A stretch of 64,000 nt of DNA from Thiohalomonas denitrificans (GCF_900102855.1 NZ_FMWD01000002.1:248001-312000); one strand, 5' to 3'; counted from the stretch's first letter, positions 6,833 through 15,449 are shown. Numbers and translations are program-made. The notes: generated by a model from the sequence alone, not told the origin.

Positions 6833-8647
6833 CTACTCCTCACCCGGACCGGGTCTGGTAGACTCTTCATCCGTGTCCGCGCGACGCATCGTACGCACCA
6901 TCCCCCGCCGTTCGGCGGTTATCGACTCACGAAGCTGCTGCTCCTGTTCAAGCCGCTCAAGTTCAATGCGCCGCGCCTCCAGTTCCCGTTGCAGCGAAGC
7001 CCGTTCTACCTCCAACTGGCGCTGCGTCTCTTTGCGCCGGATCTCCGCCTCACACTCCAGCGCCTGCAGCCGTGCCGCCGCCTCCGCCTCGGCCGCCTCC
7101 AGTTCCCGCCGCTTGCGGGCGGTTTCGGTGCGCACCCGCGCCTGTTCCATTTTTTCCTGGGCCTCGCGTTCGGTCCGTAGCGCCCCCATCAGTACCTGGC
7201 CCTGAGCGACATAAACATCACTCAGGTTGACCCCTTCATTGCTCAGCACCATCTCCCGTACCTGGTTGGAGTGGCCGATGCCCCGCGCTTTGACGATAGT
7301 CAGCGCGCGGTTGCGCTCGCCACCGCTCGCTACGTAGGTGAGGTGAATCCAGGTATCGGCGATGGTCGAAACCCGAATCTTGGCCGCCTCGATGGTGGGG
7401 TCGACCGCTTCCATGAGGCTGGTCCCCAGGAGGGTGATACCTCGGCTCTTGGCTAGGCTCAGTAACCGCTGGGCCACCGCGAGCCCGGGCAGGCGTCCGC
7501 CGCCGTGGGCGAGCGCCGACATCGGGTCAACCACTATGCAGCGGGGCTCGTAGCCTTCGATGAGCGCCTTTATGCGTATTAGGTGCTCCTCGGCACTGCG
7601 TGCCCCGCCCTGCAGCGCATGCATCTGCAGCAGGCCGGTCTCCATATAAGGGGCGAGCCGGATGTTGACCGAGGCGATGTTGCGCACGATCTCATTGGGC
7701 GACTCGTCGAAGGCGATATAGAGGGTGCGCTCCTTGCGCCGGCAGGCTGCCTGCGCGAAGGCGCCCGAGAGGGTCGTTTTGGCGGTTCCCGGCGCGCCGG
7801 TGATGAGGATGCTGGAACCGCGAAAATAACCGCCGTTGAGCATGGTATCGAGCCGCGGAATGCCGCTGGAGACCCGCTCGTTGGAGACGGGGTAATCGAG
7901 CCGCCGCAGCCCGAAGCTACCGACCTCAATGCCCTCGGGGCCGATGGTAAAGGGGAATTCGTTCTGCTCGAAGGCCGAACCGCGGTACTTCAGAATGCGA
8001 AGCTCGCGCAGGGCAACTCGGTCGGTCACCCGGTAGTGCAACAGCAGCACGAAATCGGCCAGAAACAGGATGAACGGGTTAGTGATGGGGGGCTTTTCCT
8101 GCTCGACCGCTTCGATGCGGCTGGTCAGGATCCCGGTCAGTCCCTGCTCTCTCAGCCAATCGCGGATTCGGCGCAGCTCCTGGCGACCCAATTCGGGGTC
8201 GTGGAGCATTTCCAGGAGCACATCGAGCGAATCGAACACCACCCGCTTCGCCCCCATCTCCCGTACCTTCGCCTCCAGCGTGGTCAGCATCCCTTCCAGC
8301 GTGAAGGTGCCCGCCCGTGTCATCTCGGGCGAGAATTGCGCATCGACAAAGACCAGCTTCCCATCGCGCTCCAGCCCGGCGAGGTCCCAGGCGAAACTCG
8401 CGGCATTGGTGCGGATTTCTGCACACGACTCTTCGAAGGCGAGGAAGAGCCCGGGCTCTTCCGCATCCCTGGCCCCGTTGGCCAGCGTTTGCAGGGCGAG
8501 CACGGATTTACCGGTCCCCGGACCGCCCAGCACCAACGAAATACGTCCACTGGGCAGACCACCGTCCGCGACTTCGTCGAAACCGGGGATACCGGTGGGG
8601 ACCTTCACCAACTCCTTGGCCGGATGCGGTTCGGTGCACTCGCTCAC
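6833..8647 (-). CDS. kaiC: KaiC-like double RecA ATPase with long coiled-coil tail
   Basis: A 604-residue KaiC-family protein with two RecA domains. CI has Walker A GGPGTGKS (41-48) and the paired acidic residues FEES (Glu72-Glu73); CII has GAPGTAKT (284-291) but FDES, so the first catalytic acid is Asp314. The CII sequence RVSTIADTWI keeps the adjacent Ser427-Thr428 that correspond to the phosphorylation sites S431/T432 of Synechococcus KaiC. After residue 490 the cyanobacterial A-loop tail is replaced by about 95 residues of Glu/Arg-rich coiled coil. The start is GTG at 8647 with AGGAG six bases upstream. It heads the kaiC-kaiB-kinase-cyclase operon. Expected activities are ATP hydrolysis and autophosphorylation; a true rhythm is not implied. 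Confidence 0.94.
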   Translation of the reverse strand: MSECTEPHPAKELVKVPTGIPGFDEVADGGLPSGRISLVLGGPGTGKSVLALQTLANGARDAEEPGLFLAFEESCAEIRTNAASFAWDLAGLERDGKLVFVDAQFSPEMTRAGTFTLEGMLTTLEAKVREMGAKRVVFDSLDVLLEMLHDPELGRQELRRIRDWLREQGLTGILTSRIEAVEQEKPPITNPFILFLADFVLLLHYRVTDRVALRELRILKYRGSAFEQNEFPFTIGPEGIEVGSFGLRRLDYPVSNERVSSGIPRLDTMLNGGYFRGSSILITGAPGTAKTTLSGAFAQAACRRKERTLYIAFDESPNEIVRNIASVNIRLAPYMETGLLQMHALQGGARSAEEHLIRIKALIEGYEPRCIVVDPMSALAHGGGRLPGLAVAQRLLSLAKSRGITLLGTSLMEAVDPTIEAAKIRVSTIADTWIHLTYVASGGERNRALTIVKARGIGHSNQVREMVLSNEGVNLSDVYVAQGQVLMGALRTEREAQEKMEQARVRTETARKRRELEAAEAEAAARLQALECEAEIRRKETQRQLEVERASLQRELEARRIELERLEQEQQLRESITAERRGMVRTMRRADTDEESTRPGPGEE

Positions 8648-8978
8648 GATGGACTCCTGTCGATTCGCGCTAAGGCAAGTGTAGTGAATGGCCGCTGGGG
8701 GACCGACACCACTTGCGCGGGAGGCCGCCCGGGGATACGGCGAGCGTGAATACCGGATATAAGGGGGAGTTGAAGCGGGTGCCGATTTTCCGCTTGTCTC
8801 GCTTTTTTAATGACTTGGACAGCGTGTCGAGGGGTTAGCCTCGGACGTTTATCGATACCATACGTTTCTCTGCTCAAACCAGGGGCTTTCTGTGATCCCG
8901 CAACAGCCTGGATTTTGGGCCAACTAGCGGCGCAGTCAGGGGGAGCGTGCGGCATCTTTGAAGTGCACGGGCGGCGCA
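8648..8978. other. Intergenic region upstream of kaiC
   Basis: This 331-base stretch must hold the promoter of the kaiC operon, but no convincing -35/-10 pair was found. Around 8904-8924 the plus-strand frame shared with the downstream pseudogene reads QPGFWAN, faintly like the QQVFANL N-box region of related kinases, so the decayed kinase may once have extended into this region. No intact gene is seen. Confidence 0.5.
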
Positions 8979-9257
8979 CACCATGACCAGCCGGAGACGG
9001 GCACTTGTTGGATTCGTAGCCAGGAAGAAGGCCAATACTGGCGCACCGATGTGGCCGATGACGGGCCCGGCATCCCCTAGGAAGAGCGAGAGCGGGTATT
9101 TCGAATGTTCACGTCGCTGGACAAGAAACCAGGCGAGCAGCATACGGGAATCGGCTTGGCCGTGGTTCGGAAGTTGGTGCGCAGCTATGGCGGCCAGATC
9201 GACGTCACCGACAACCAGCCGCGAGGCGCGGTATTTCGGATACGGTGGCCGAAATAG
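8979..9257 (+). pseudogene. Remnant of a PAS-type histidine kinase (ATPase domain end)
   Basis: Read in one plus-strand frame, this stretch encodes HHDQPETG, then WIRSQEEGQYWRTDVADDGPGIP (G1 box), an in-frame TAG at 9078-9080, EERERVFRMFTSLDKKPG (F box), TGIGLAVVRKLV (G2 box) and ends FRIRWPK before TAG at 9255-9257. The order and spacing match the last third of the two intact HDL-type kinases at 25655 and beyond 63262 (both read DDGPGIPPEYQERIF and FTWPK). No start, H box or intact N box is present, so it is a decayed 3' fragment. It lies upstream of and divergent from kaiC. Confidence 0.8.
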
Positions 9258-9516
9258 TTTTTATGGCCACTTAAAGTCGCTAAGCAGACGTTGCCAACGT
9301 CAATGCACGCGGCGGCTTTGGGTCGTTTGCGGCCATTCGGGTATGAACTCCCGTCTTCTCGGAAATGACGGTGGTGGGTCGATAGCTGCCGGTCGCCGCC
9401 GACCTTTCGCCTTCGTACCAGCGACAACGTTAGGGCGACCCAAGCGGCTTGCTATCGGCTCAAAAAAGGAAGCAGAGATGGGCATCCGCATCCCTGCTTC
9501 CCGCTGCGCGGCTGCG

Positions 9517-10266
9517 CTATTCCCAGCGGCCCTCGAAGAGGGGTTCGATGGGGTGTCGGCTCTTGCGGATGCGCAGATCGGAAAACATCTCGGCACTGTT
9601 TACGTCTTCATCTTGCGGATCCAGATCGATCTCCAGCTCTCGCTCGGCATCCTCACGCGCACCGATCATCATCAGTTCGGCACCTTCATAATCCAGATAG
9701 TCGGGCGGTTCGATCTCGATGAAGCGACGGTCGCGGAATTTCTCCATCAGGTGCTTCGGGAATCGGGCCTGCTGGCGCCTGCCGAGTCCGGCACTCGGTG
9801 GGGAGGGTTTATCAGGATTCTTGACGCTGACGACAAAGCTCGCCTCCGGTGCGATGTTGAGTTCCTTCTGGACCTCGTCAGGCTCCTTGGGCAGTTCCAG
9901 CGCATAGGCGAGGTGGGTGTGACCACCGTGCTCGACCAGCGCATAGACCCCTTCTCCGGCGGGCCGGGCCGGTGGAACCTGCCGCGTTCCCCGGGTCTTG
10001 GTCTCGTAGGTCTCTGCCTCGAACTCCTTTCGCAGCTTTACGGCCGATTCCTCGACTCCGCCCACGAAGCCCCAGTACCGCTCCCCGCCGTCATGGATTT
10101 CCGGTAACCGTTTCCGGCCCATTACCAGCAGGCGGTAACGTTTCTTGCCCTGGGGACTGAGCACCATATAGACCCGCTGTACGTCCTCGAGGCCCTCCAC
10201 CTGCTCAACGCCAACCCTGGGGCGATAGAGGAAATAGATGTTCCCGTGTTCGATGGTCTCGGACAT
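9517..10266 (-). CDS. Conserved protein of unknown function
   Basis: A 249-residue soluble, acidic protein that I do not recognise as a named family. It starts MSETIEHGNIYFLYRPRV, has a central KKRYRLLVMGRKRLPEI segment and EKYWGFV-like GERYWGFVGGVEE, and ends in an acidic region (EIDLDPQDEDVNSAEMF). ATG 10266 is preferred to the upstream in-frame start at 10308 because GGAGGG lies 7 bases before it. It is the last gene of a likely minus-strand group, methyltransferase-uppP-VanZ, separated from the VanZ-like gene by 38 bases. Its length and regular codon use indicate a real gene; no function is proposed. Confidence 0.75.
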   Translation of the reverse strand: MSETIEHGNIYFLYRPRVGVEQVEGLEDVQRVYMVLSPQGKKRYRLLVMGRKRLPEIHDGGERYWGFVGGVEESAVKLRKEFEAETYETKTRGTRQVPPARPAGEGVYALVEHGGHTHLAYALELPKEPDEVQKELNIAPEASFVVSVKNPDKPSPPSAGLGRRQQARFPKHLMEKFRDRRFIEIEPPDYLDYEGAELMMIGAREDAERELEIDLDPQDEDVNSAEMFSDLRIRKSRHPIEPLFEGRWE

Positions 10267-10304
10267 TGCAATGCCCTCCGTGGCAAAAAAATATGGCGCC
10301 AGCC

Positions 10305-10688
10305 TCAACCGATTCGGTCGTCAATCAGCTCTATCACATTGTTGAACCGGGTCAGAGCGAGAGCCAATCCCAGCAGGACGCCGGTGGTATTGGCGAGCAT
10401 ATCGGCCACTTCGAAATGCCGAATGCCCCCGAGTCCCTGCAGAAACTCCAGCCCAATGCCCATGGCGGTAAACAGTGCGGCATAGAGCAGGCGCGGAGGC
10501 CAGCTACGGTACAGCTGCACAAACCATCCGGTAAGCACCATATAGGCCAAAGCGTGCTGTACCTTGTCACTGCCGCTCAGGCTGAAACCGAAGCTCGGCG
10601 GAGCCGACATGAGAGAGACCCAGGCCATCATCGCCGCAATCAGCCAGCCGATGCCGAGCCACAGTCCCTTGCGATTCAGATCACGCAT
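10305..10688 (-). CDS. VanZ-like membrane protein
   Basis: A 127-residue integral membrane protein with about four hydrophobic segments. The sequence SGSDKVQHALAYMVLTGWF followed by GIGLEFLQGLGGIRHFEVADMLANTTGVLLG is the VanZ-like signature (DK..H...Y then E..Q......R......D...N..G). Function is undefined outside VanZ-type teicoplanin resistance. The start MRDLNRKG at 10688 overlaps the end of uppP by eight bases; a longer start at 10712 would overlap more. The gene follows uppP in the same direction, and both proteins are membrane proteins, so they are likely co-expressed. Confidence 0.8.
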   Translation of the reverse strand: MRDLNRKGLWLGIGWLIAAMMAWVSLMSAPPSFGFSLSGSDKVQHALAYMVLTGWFVQLYRSWPPRLLYAALFTAMGIGLEFLQGLGGIRHFEVADMLANTTGVLLGLALALTRFNNVIELIDDRIG

Positions 10689-11478
10689 ACACAGCCAGCA
10701 GAGCCCCTCCAAGGAGCAGACGATAAATGACGAACGGCATCATGCCGATTCGTTCCAGCAGTTTCAGAAAGAAGTGAATACAAAGATAGGCGCTAAGAGC
10801 GGCCACCGCAGTACCGACCAGCAAGGGCGTCCAGATGACGCTCTCACCGGCACCGATCAGCTCCACGGTACTGAGTCCCCCGGCAATCGCGATCACCGGG
10901 ATGGACAGCAGAAACGAAAAACGGGCGGCGCCCTGCCGATCAAGCCCCATCATCAGGCCGGCTGTCATGGTGATCCCCGAACGCGAGGTGCCGGGGATGA
11001 GGGCGATCGCCTGGGCGACGCCGATCACCAGTACATCCTTCCAGCCTACGGTGTGCTCACTGCGAAGACGCTGCCCGCGGGCATCGGCCCACCACAGGAG
11101 CACCCCGAAAATGATAGTGGTGGCGGCAATCACCAGGGGCGAGCGCAGGCTCGTTTCCACCACGTCCTTGAAGGCCAGACCCGCCACGCCAACGGGAACG
11201 GTGCCAAAAAGGACCCCCCAGGCAAGCCGGCTTTCCCCCACCAGGCGCCGCTCCAACAGCGAACGACCCCAATCCACGATCATCGGGCGCAACTCGCCGC
11301 GGAAATACCAGACAACCGCTGCGAGGGTGCCGACGTGGACCGCGACATCAAATGCCAACCCCTGGTCCTCCCAGCCAGTGAGGGCGGGCAGGAGAATCAG
11401 ATGCGCGGAGCTGGAGACGGGGAGAAACTCGGTCACGCCCTGGAGTAACGCCAGGAGCACAGCTTGAACCAGATCCAT
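10681..11478 (-). CDS. uppP: Undecaprenyl-diphosphatase
   Basis: A 265-residue polytopic membrane enzyme (BacA/UppP family) that dephosphorylates undecaprenyl diphosphate to recycle the lipid carrier of peptidoglycan and O-antigen synthesis and gives low-level bacitracin tolerance. Both active-site motifs are complete: LQGVTEFLPVSSSAH (12-26, with Glu17) and PGTSRSG (162-168). Length is normal. It starts 11 bases after the methyltransferase stop and overlaps the VanZ-like gene. Confidence 0.96.
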   Translation of the reverse strand: MDLVQAVLLALLQGVTEFLPVSSSAHLILLPALTGWEDQGLAFDVAVHVGTLAAVVWYFRGELRPMIVDWGRSLLERRLVGESRLAWGVLFGTVPVGVAGLAFKDVVETSLRSPLVIAATTIIFGVLLWWADARGQRLRSEHTVGWKDVLVIGVAQAIALIPGTSRSGITMTAGLMMGLDRQGAARFSFLLSIPVIAIAGGLSTVELIGAGESVIWTPLLVGTAVAALSAYLCIHFFLKLLERIGMMPFVIYRLLLGGALLAVYA

Positions 11479-11489
11479 CGTCGTCTCCG

Positions 11490-12185
11490 TCAGCGACGCT
11501 GGGCGATGAGCCGCCCATAGCGACCTTCACGGGTCACTGTGCTGTCGATGACGGCAAAACCGGTCCGATGCAGCAGGTAGTAGAGGTCTTCACGTGAGAA
11601 GCGGTTGTGTTCGACAAAGTGAACGAACAGGTCCTCCAATTCGTCGACGGGGGTCTCAGGGTCGAATAGTCGCCCCTCGTCGGTCTGATTACGCACGTAG
11701 ACTTCGAGCGGAGCCCGCACCCAGTCGAGAATCAGTAAGCGGCCACCTGGCCGCAGGCAGCGCGTGAGTTCCTGCAGCGCACGCACCGGCTGATTCATCT
11801 CGTGAAGCACGACCGAGGCCACTGCTGCATCGACGGAGGCCTCTTCGAGGGGAAAATGCGGGTCATGCAGGTCTTGACAGAGCAGTTCGCCGTTGTCCGG
11901 GAGCGTTTCGGCTGCATCCAGCATGTAAGGTGCACACTCCACGCCGACCACACGAGCCGCGGGATAGCGTTCGGCAGCCGCCTTGACGAACATGCCGGGG
12001 CCCGCACCCAGATCAAGGATCACCGGCCGTTCGGAGTAGGCCGGAACGACCCACTGCTCCCAATCCGCCCAGAACGCCTCGTCAAAGCGACGCTCGAAAC
12101 TCTCCTTCATCATTTGGGCAAAGCGTTCGCCATCCCTATGGTGGCGGGCCAGCATTTCCCGGGTCTCTTTCATCCGTTCAGACAT
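11490..12185 (-). CDS. Class I SAM-dependent methyltransferase
   Basis: A 231-residue soluble protein. An N-terminal helical region is followed by the SAM-binding motif VILDLGAGPGMFVKAAAERYP (motif I), VGVECAPYML (motif II), and SVVLHEMNQPVRALQELTRCLRPGGRLLILDW (motifs post-II/III), as in the Methyltransf_11 family. The C-terminal FSREDLYYLLHRTGFAVIDS also fits. The substrate cannot be inferred. It begins the likely operon with uppP (11 bases apart), which raises but does not prove an envelope lipid-related role. Confidence 0.87.
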   Translation of the reverse strand: MSERMKETREMLARHHRDGERFAQMMKESFERRFDEAFWADWEQWVVPAYSERPVILDLGAGPGMFVKAAAERYPAARVVGVECAPYMLDAAETLPDNGELLCQDLHDPHFPLEEASVDAAVASVVLHEMNQPVRALQELTRCLRPGGRLLILDWVRAPLEVYVRNQTDEGRLFDPETPVDELEDLFVHFVEHNRFSREDLYYLLHRTGFAVIDSTVTREGRYGRLIAQRR

Positions 12186-12454
12186 CAGTTTCCTCGATGT
12201 ATCGCTTCGCCAGATGGGTAGTTTACCCGATCAACCTTACAAGAGAACCGGGACCCGATGGCAACAGTGGAAATCGGAGTCGCCAGATCGATCCTTCACT
12301 CAGGAAAACATCCGAAGGTGGGTCTATACCTCTAACAGGTATTCGAAAAAGTTTTCTTGCCCGGGGAGGTCAGGATGCTCCCCACCCCAGCCCCTCGCGA
12401 GAGGCAGGGTCTTTCGAACTCCTGCCAGGAAGATCAAAAACAAGGTAGGGAATC

Positions 12455-12682
12455 ATGGAAAACACCGCCCATTTTTATCGTCAGCTACCGGTCAGCCCCA
12501 CTCAGCACCAGACCCGAATGCTCGAGGAGATCGCCTATCTGGAGGCGCGCCTGCGCGACATCGGCATCACCGGCGACTGTGCCTATGAAAAATCTCTGGC
12601 ACGCACCTATGACGTCTTGCTGCGCGAACGCCGCGAACAGCTGGCCGATTCCGGGATCCAACTCTCGCGCCCGGACGAGTGA
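12455..12682 (+). CDS. Small conserved-looking protein of unknown function
   Basis: A 75-residue soluble, charged, mostly helical protein beginning MENTAHFYRQLPV and ending GIQLSRPDE. A plausible ribosome-binding site (AGGTAGGG) precedes the ATG by about 4 bases. No motif is recognised. It stands alone between the divergent methyltransferase at 12185 and a dispersed repeat at 12744. Confidence 0.58.
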   Translation: MENTAHFYRQLPVSPTQHQTRMLEEIAYLEARLRDIGITGDCAYEKSLARTYDVLLRERREQLADSGIQLSRPDE

Positions 12683-12743
12683 CAGGCAGCCACGAGTGCG
12701 GCAGGTCCAGGAGCCTGCCCGGGAATAGCAATGGGCGCCAAAA

Positions 12744-12814
12744 TGTAGGTTGGCGCTGAGGAACGCAGCCCAACAAAATCAGCGTGGGGTTCGCATAACT
12801 CACCCCAACCTACA
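12744..12814. repeat. 71-bp dispersed repeat with inverted ends, copy 1
   Basis: It begins TGTAGGTTGG and ends CCAACCTACA, a perfect 10-bp inverted repeat. The interior (GCGCTGAGGAACGCAGCCC ... CATAACTCACC) matches a second copy at 21123-21193 of identical length, with only a few substitutions. Both lie downstream of a plus-strand gene. This GTAGGTTGG...CCAACCTAC type recurs between genes in many gammaproteobacteria. Confidence 0.85.
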
Positions 12815-12826
12815 AAAACGATGTTC

Positions 12827-14029
12827 TCAGAGGCGTCCGCGATGGTCCCGCCACGTAAAGCCCGTAAGCACTCCGTCCAGGCTACGGGTCAGGGCAAGGA
12901 CCTTGAACAACTCGCCCATCTCTCCCGGCAGGGTCAGCCGTTTGATCGCTGCGGCCTTATCCAGCCGCCCCCTGTCACTGGTGTCCTCCGCCATCCCCGC
13001 CAACCCGTTCGCCAGCAGGAAGTTCGTCTGATTGGTAAATCCCGCCACCCGCAGACCGGCATCGTGGGCCGCCTCGGCGATCGCGGTAAAGTCCACGTGG
13101 GTGGTGATATCCTGCAGACCGACATACCGGTAAGGGTCCTGGTGGGAGCGATGGCGATAATGGCACATCAAGGTCCCCTCGCTACGTTCCGGATGGTAAA
13201 ACTCCCGACGTGGGAATCCGTAATCAATCACCAGCGCGGCACCTCGTTTTAGCACCGAGGCGAGTTGCCGGGTCCAGTCCCGGGCCGCGAGATTGAGTTC
13301 AGACACGTAGCCCTCGGTCAGCGAACACTCACTCACCAGGTCCTCCATAGAGCGTTCCACCCTTGCATCATCAGGGCGGTCCCAAATCTCCGAAAACCGC
13401 TCTCCATCAAGGCCTACAAACTGCTCTTCGACACCATCGGCGGCGACCCGGAAGCGGTGCACCGGCATCGCGTCCAGGACCTCATTGGCCAGCACCACGC
13501 CCTCGAAGATTTCGGGCCAACTCTCCAGCCACTGCACCCGTTCAACAAGATGCGGGACACGCAAGCGCAGCGCCTCCTGCTGCCGTTCCCGAAGATCGGC
13601 ACTCACCTCGAGTATCCAGTATGCTGTAGGCAGATTGCCGGTCCGCTCCAGTTCCGCCAGGACGTCGGCAGCCATGACCCCGGAACCGGCCCCGAACTCA
13701 AGGATATCGCCCCCGGTGCGGCCCAGGATCTCGGCGCTTTGGTGGGCAATGCAGCGGGAGAAAAGAGGTGTAAGCTCGGGGGCGGTGACAAAATCACCCG
13801 CCTCGCCGAACTTGCGACTTCCCGCGCTGTAGTAACCCATGCCGGGGGCATAGAGGGCCAGTTCCATGAAGCGCGCGAAGCTCACACGGGCGTTTTTGGC
13901 GCGGCGAATCTCCTCGCGGATCGCGGCGCAGAGCCGGTCACTAACGGCGGCGGCAGCCGGGTCGGGTGGCGGCAGTTCCTGCAGCGAACGAGCGGCCGTG
14001 CGGGGATCGGGATTCGAGTTAGAGAACAT
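12827..14029 (-). CDS. NDUFAF7/MidA-type SAM-dependent methyltransferase
   Basis: A 400-residue protein of the DUF185 family. Diagnostic segments are SFARFMELALYAPGMGYY, GDFVTAPELTPLFSRCIA, ILEFGAGSGVMAADVL (SAM-binding motif I), GVVLANEVLDAMPVHRF and ALVIDYGFPRREFYHPERSEGTL. The mitochondrial homologue NDUFAF7 dimethylates an arginine of complex I subunit NDUFS2; the bacterial substrate is not established. The window also has an NDUFA9-like protein, but they are not adjacent. The gene is divergent from the pteridine reductase, with about 64 bases between their starts. Confidence 0.9.
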   Translation of the reverse strand: MFSNSNPDPRTAARSLQELPPPDPAAAAVSDRLCAAIREEIRRAKNARVSFARFMELALYAPGMGYYSAGSRKFGEAGDFVTAPELTPLFSRCIAHQSAEILGRTGGDILEFGAGSGVMAADVLAELERTGNLPTAYWILEVSADLRERQQEALRLRVPHLVERVQWLESWPEIFEGVVLANEVLDAMPVHRFRVAADGVEEQFVGLDGERFSEIWDRPDDARVERSMEDLVSECSLTEGYVSELNLAARDWTRQLASVLKRGAALVIDYGFPRREFYHPERSEGTLMCHYRHRSHQDPYRYVGLQDITTHVDFTAIAEAAHDAGLRVAGFTNQTNFLLANGLAGMAEDTSDRGRLDKAAAIKRLTLPGEMGELFKVLALTRSLDGVLTGFTWRDHRGRL

Positions 14030-14093
14030 GATTCAGGCTTCCATAGCGCACAAGTGAGAAGTCTGCCAAATCCGAAAGAAGGGGAGAAGCACG

Positions 14094-14843
14094 TTGGAGA
14101 ACGAAACACTCGACGGCAAGGTCGTCCTGATCACCGGCGCCGCTCACCGCATCGGTGCCACCACTGCCCGCACCCTGCATGCGGCGGGAGCCAATATCGT
14201 TTTGCACTATCGCGGATCGCGAAGAGGCGCACACGCCCTCCAGGAAGAGCTCAACGCCGAACGCAAGGAGTCGGTCGTGCTGGTTCAGGCCGACCTTCAC
14301 CAGACCGGGAAGCTTTCGGCGCTGGTGCGGGACGCAAAGGAGGCCTGGGGACGCCTCGATGTACTCGTCAACAACGCCTCCACCTTCTATCCGACAGCCG
14401 TCGGCGAAGTCGGTGAAGAGGAGTGGAATGACCTCATTGGCACCAATCTCAAGGCCCCGTTTTTTCTCGCCCAGGCTGCCGCACCCCACCTGCGCGCATC
14501 TCGCGGCTGTATCATCAATATCGTCGACATCCATGCCGATCGCCCCCTGAAGGGCCACCCGGTGTACAGCATAGCCAAGGCGGGGCTGGTGATGCTCACC
14601 AAGTCGCTCGCCGGCGAACTCGGGCCCGATGTGCGGGTCAATGCCATCGCGCCCGGTGCCATTCTCTGGCCGGAAAACGACATGGACGAGGTCACCAAAC
14701 AGCGCATCGTCTCCCGGACCTTCCTCAAACGCCAGGGGAGCCCGCGGGATATCGCCAAGACGGTCCTGTTCCTGACACGGGACGCCGATTACATGAGCGG
14801 CCAGGTCCTGACCGTCGACGGAGGCCGCTCCCTGAATTCTTAG
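14094..14843 (+). CDS. Pteridine reductase-type short-chain dehydrogenase
   Basis: A 249-residue classical SDR. It has VLITGAAHRIGATTAR (cofactor-binding glycine motif with the Arg of pteridine reductases), NNASTFYPT, the catalytic YSIAK motif in HPVYSIAKAGL, and a C-terminal GQVLTVDGG. These features match PTR1/FolM-type pteridine reductases, which reduce dihydropterins or dihydrofolate with NADPH. The start is TTG at 14094, with GGGGAG about 8 bases upstream. Convergent folK and folB follow, which supports a role in pterin/folate metabolism. Confidence 0.87.
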   Translation: MENETLDGKVVLITGAAHRIGATTARTLHAAGANIVLHYRGSRRGAHALQEELNAERKESVVLVQADLHQTGKLSALVRDAKEAWGRLDVLVNNASTFYPTAVGEVGEEEWNDLIGTNLKAPFFLAQAAAPHLRASRGCIINIVDIHADRPLKGHPVYSIAKAGLVMLTKSLAGELGPDVRVNAIAPGAILWPENDMDEVTKQRIVSRTFLKRQGSPRDIAKTVLFLTRDADYMSGQVLTVDGGRSLNS

Positions 14844-14928
14844 GCCTGAAGGCCGACCTACAGCAACGGTCGTGTAGGTCGGGCTTTAGCCCGTCGAACG
14901 CCAATCACGGCCTGAAGGCCGACCTATG
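14841..14928. repeat. Cluster of GGCCTGAAGGCC palindromic repeats
   Basis: Three short palindromic units lie between the convergent pteridine reductase and folK: GGCCTGAAGGCCGACCTAC (from 14843), TAGGTCGGGCTTTAGCCCG (from 14875) and a further GGCCTGAAGGCCGACCTA (to 14926). Related units occur at 30510-30530, 33728-33753 and 59661-59706. They could form stems that end transcription of both convergent genes. Confidence 0.75.
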
Positions 14929-14953
14929 GCAGCGTGTCACCATGGGGCGGGCT

Positions 14954-15448
14954 TTACTCGTCAAAACCCCAATCGAATTCTACCGGCCAGAGCTGCTGCT
15001 TCTCTTTGTCGAAACGCACCCAGAGATCGATAAAACGAACCCCTTCCTGCGGATGCAGCGTTTCCGGGGCAATTTCGGCCAGGGGCCAGAGAACAAAGGC
15101 GTTTTCGAGGATCTCGAAGCGCGGGATCTGGGGGTCGGCACAGACCCGATCGTCGTAGAGAAGCATGTCCAGGTCGAGGGTCCGCGAGGAGAAGCGGGGG
15201 CCGCTTCGGTCACGGCCGTTCCTGTCCTCAATCTCCCGCAGGCCCGCGGCGACCGCCTCCACCGGTTCGGCGGTGTCGAATCCGGCGACCAGGTTGAAGA
15301 AATTGTCGCCTTCGAAACCCACCGCTTCGCTCTCATACACCGAGGAGAGAATCAGCGGCCCAAACCGCTCGCGCAGGGCGAACACACCGGCACGGATACT
15401 GGCCTCACGGTCGATATTGCTGCCGATGCTGACGTAAACCCGCGGCAT
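14954..15448 (-). CDS. folK: 2-amino-4-hydroxy-6-hydroxymethyldihydropteridine pyrophosphokinase
   Basis: A 164-residue HPPK that transfers pyrophosphate from ATP to 6-hydroxymethyl-dihydropterin in folate synthesis. It shows VYVSIGSNIDRE at the N-terminus, SSVYESEAVGF, and the catalytic loop with RFSSRTLDLDMLLYDD followed by PRFEILENAFVLWPLAEIAP. ATG 15448 is the family start; the open frame extends further upstream only as the antisense-like frame of folB. It begins 1 base after the folB stop, so the two are translationally linked. Confidence 0.94.
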   Translation of the reverse strand: MPRVYVSIGSNIDREASIRAGVFALRERFGPLILSSVYESEAVGFEGDNFFNLVAGFDTAEPVEAVAAGLREIEDRNGRDRSGPRFSSRTLDLDMLLYDDRVCADPQIPRFEILENAFVLWPLAEIAPETLHPQEGVRFIDLWVRFDKEKQQLWPVEFDWGFDE

Positions 15449-15449
15449 G

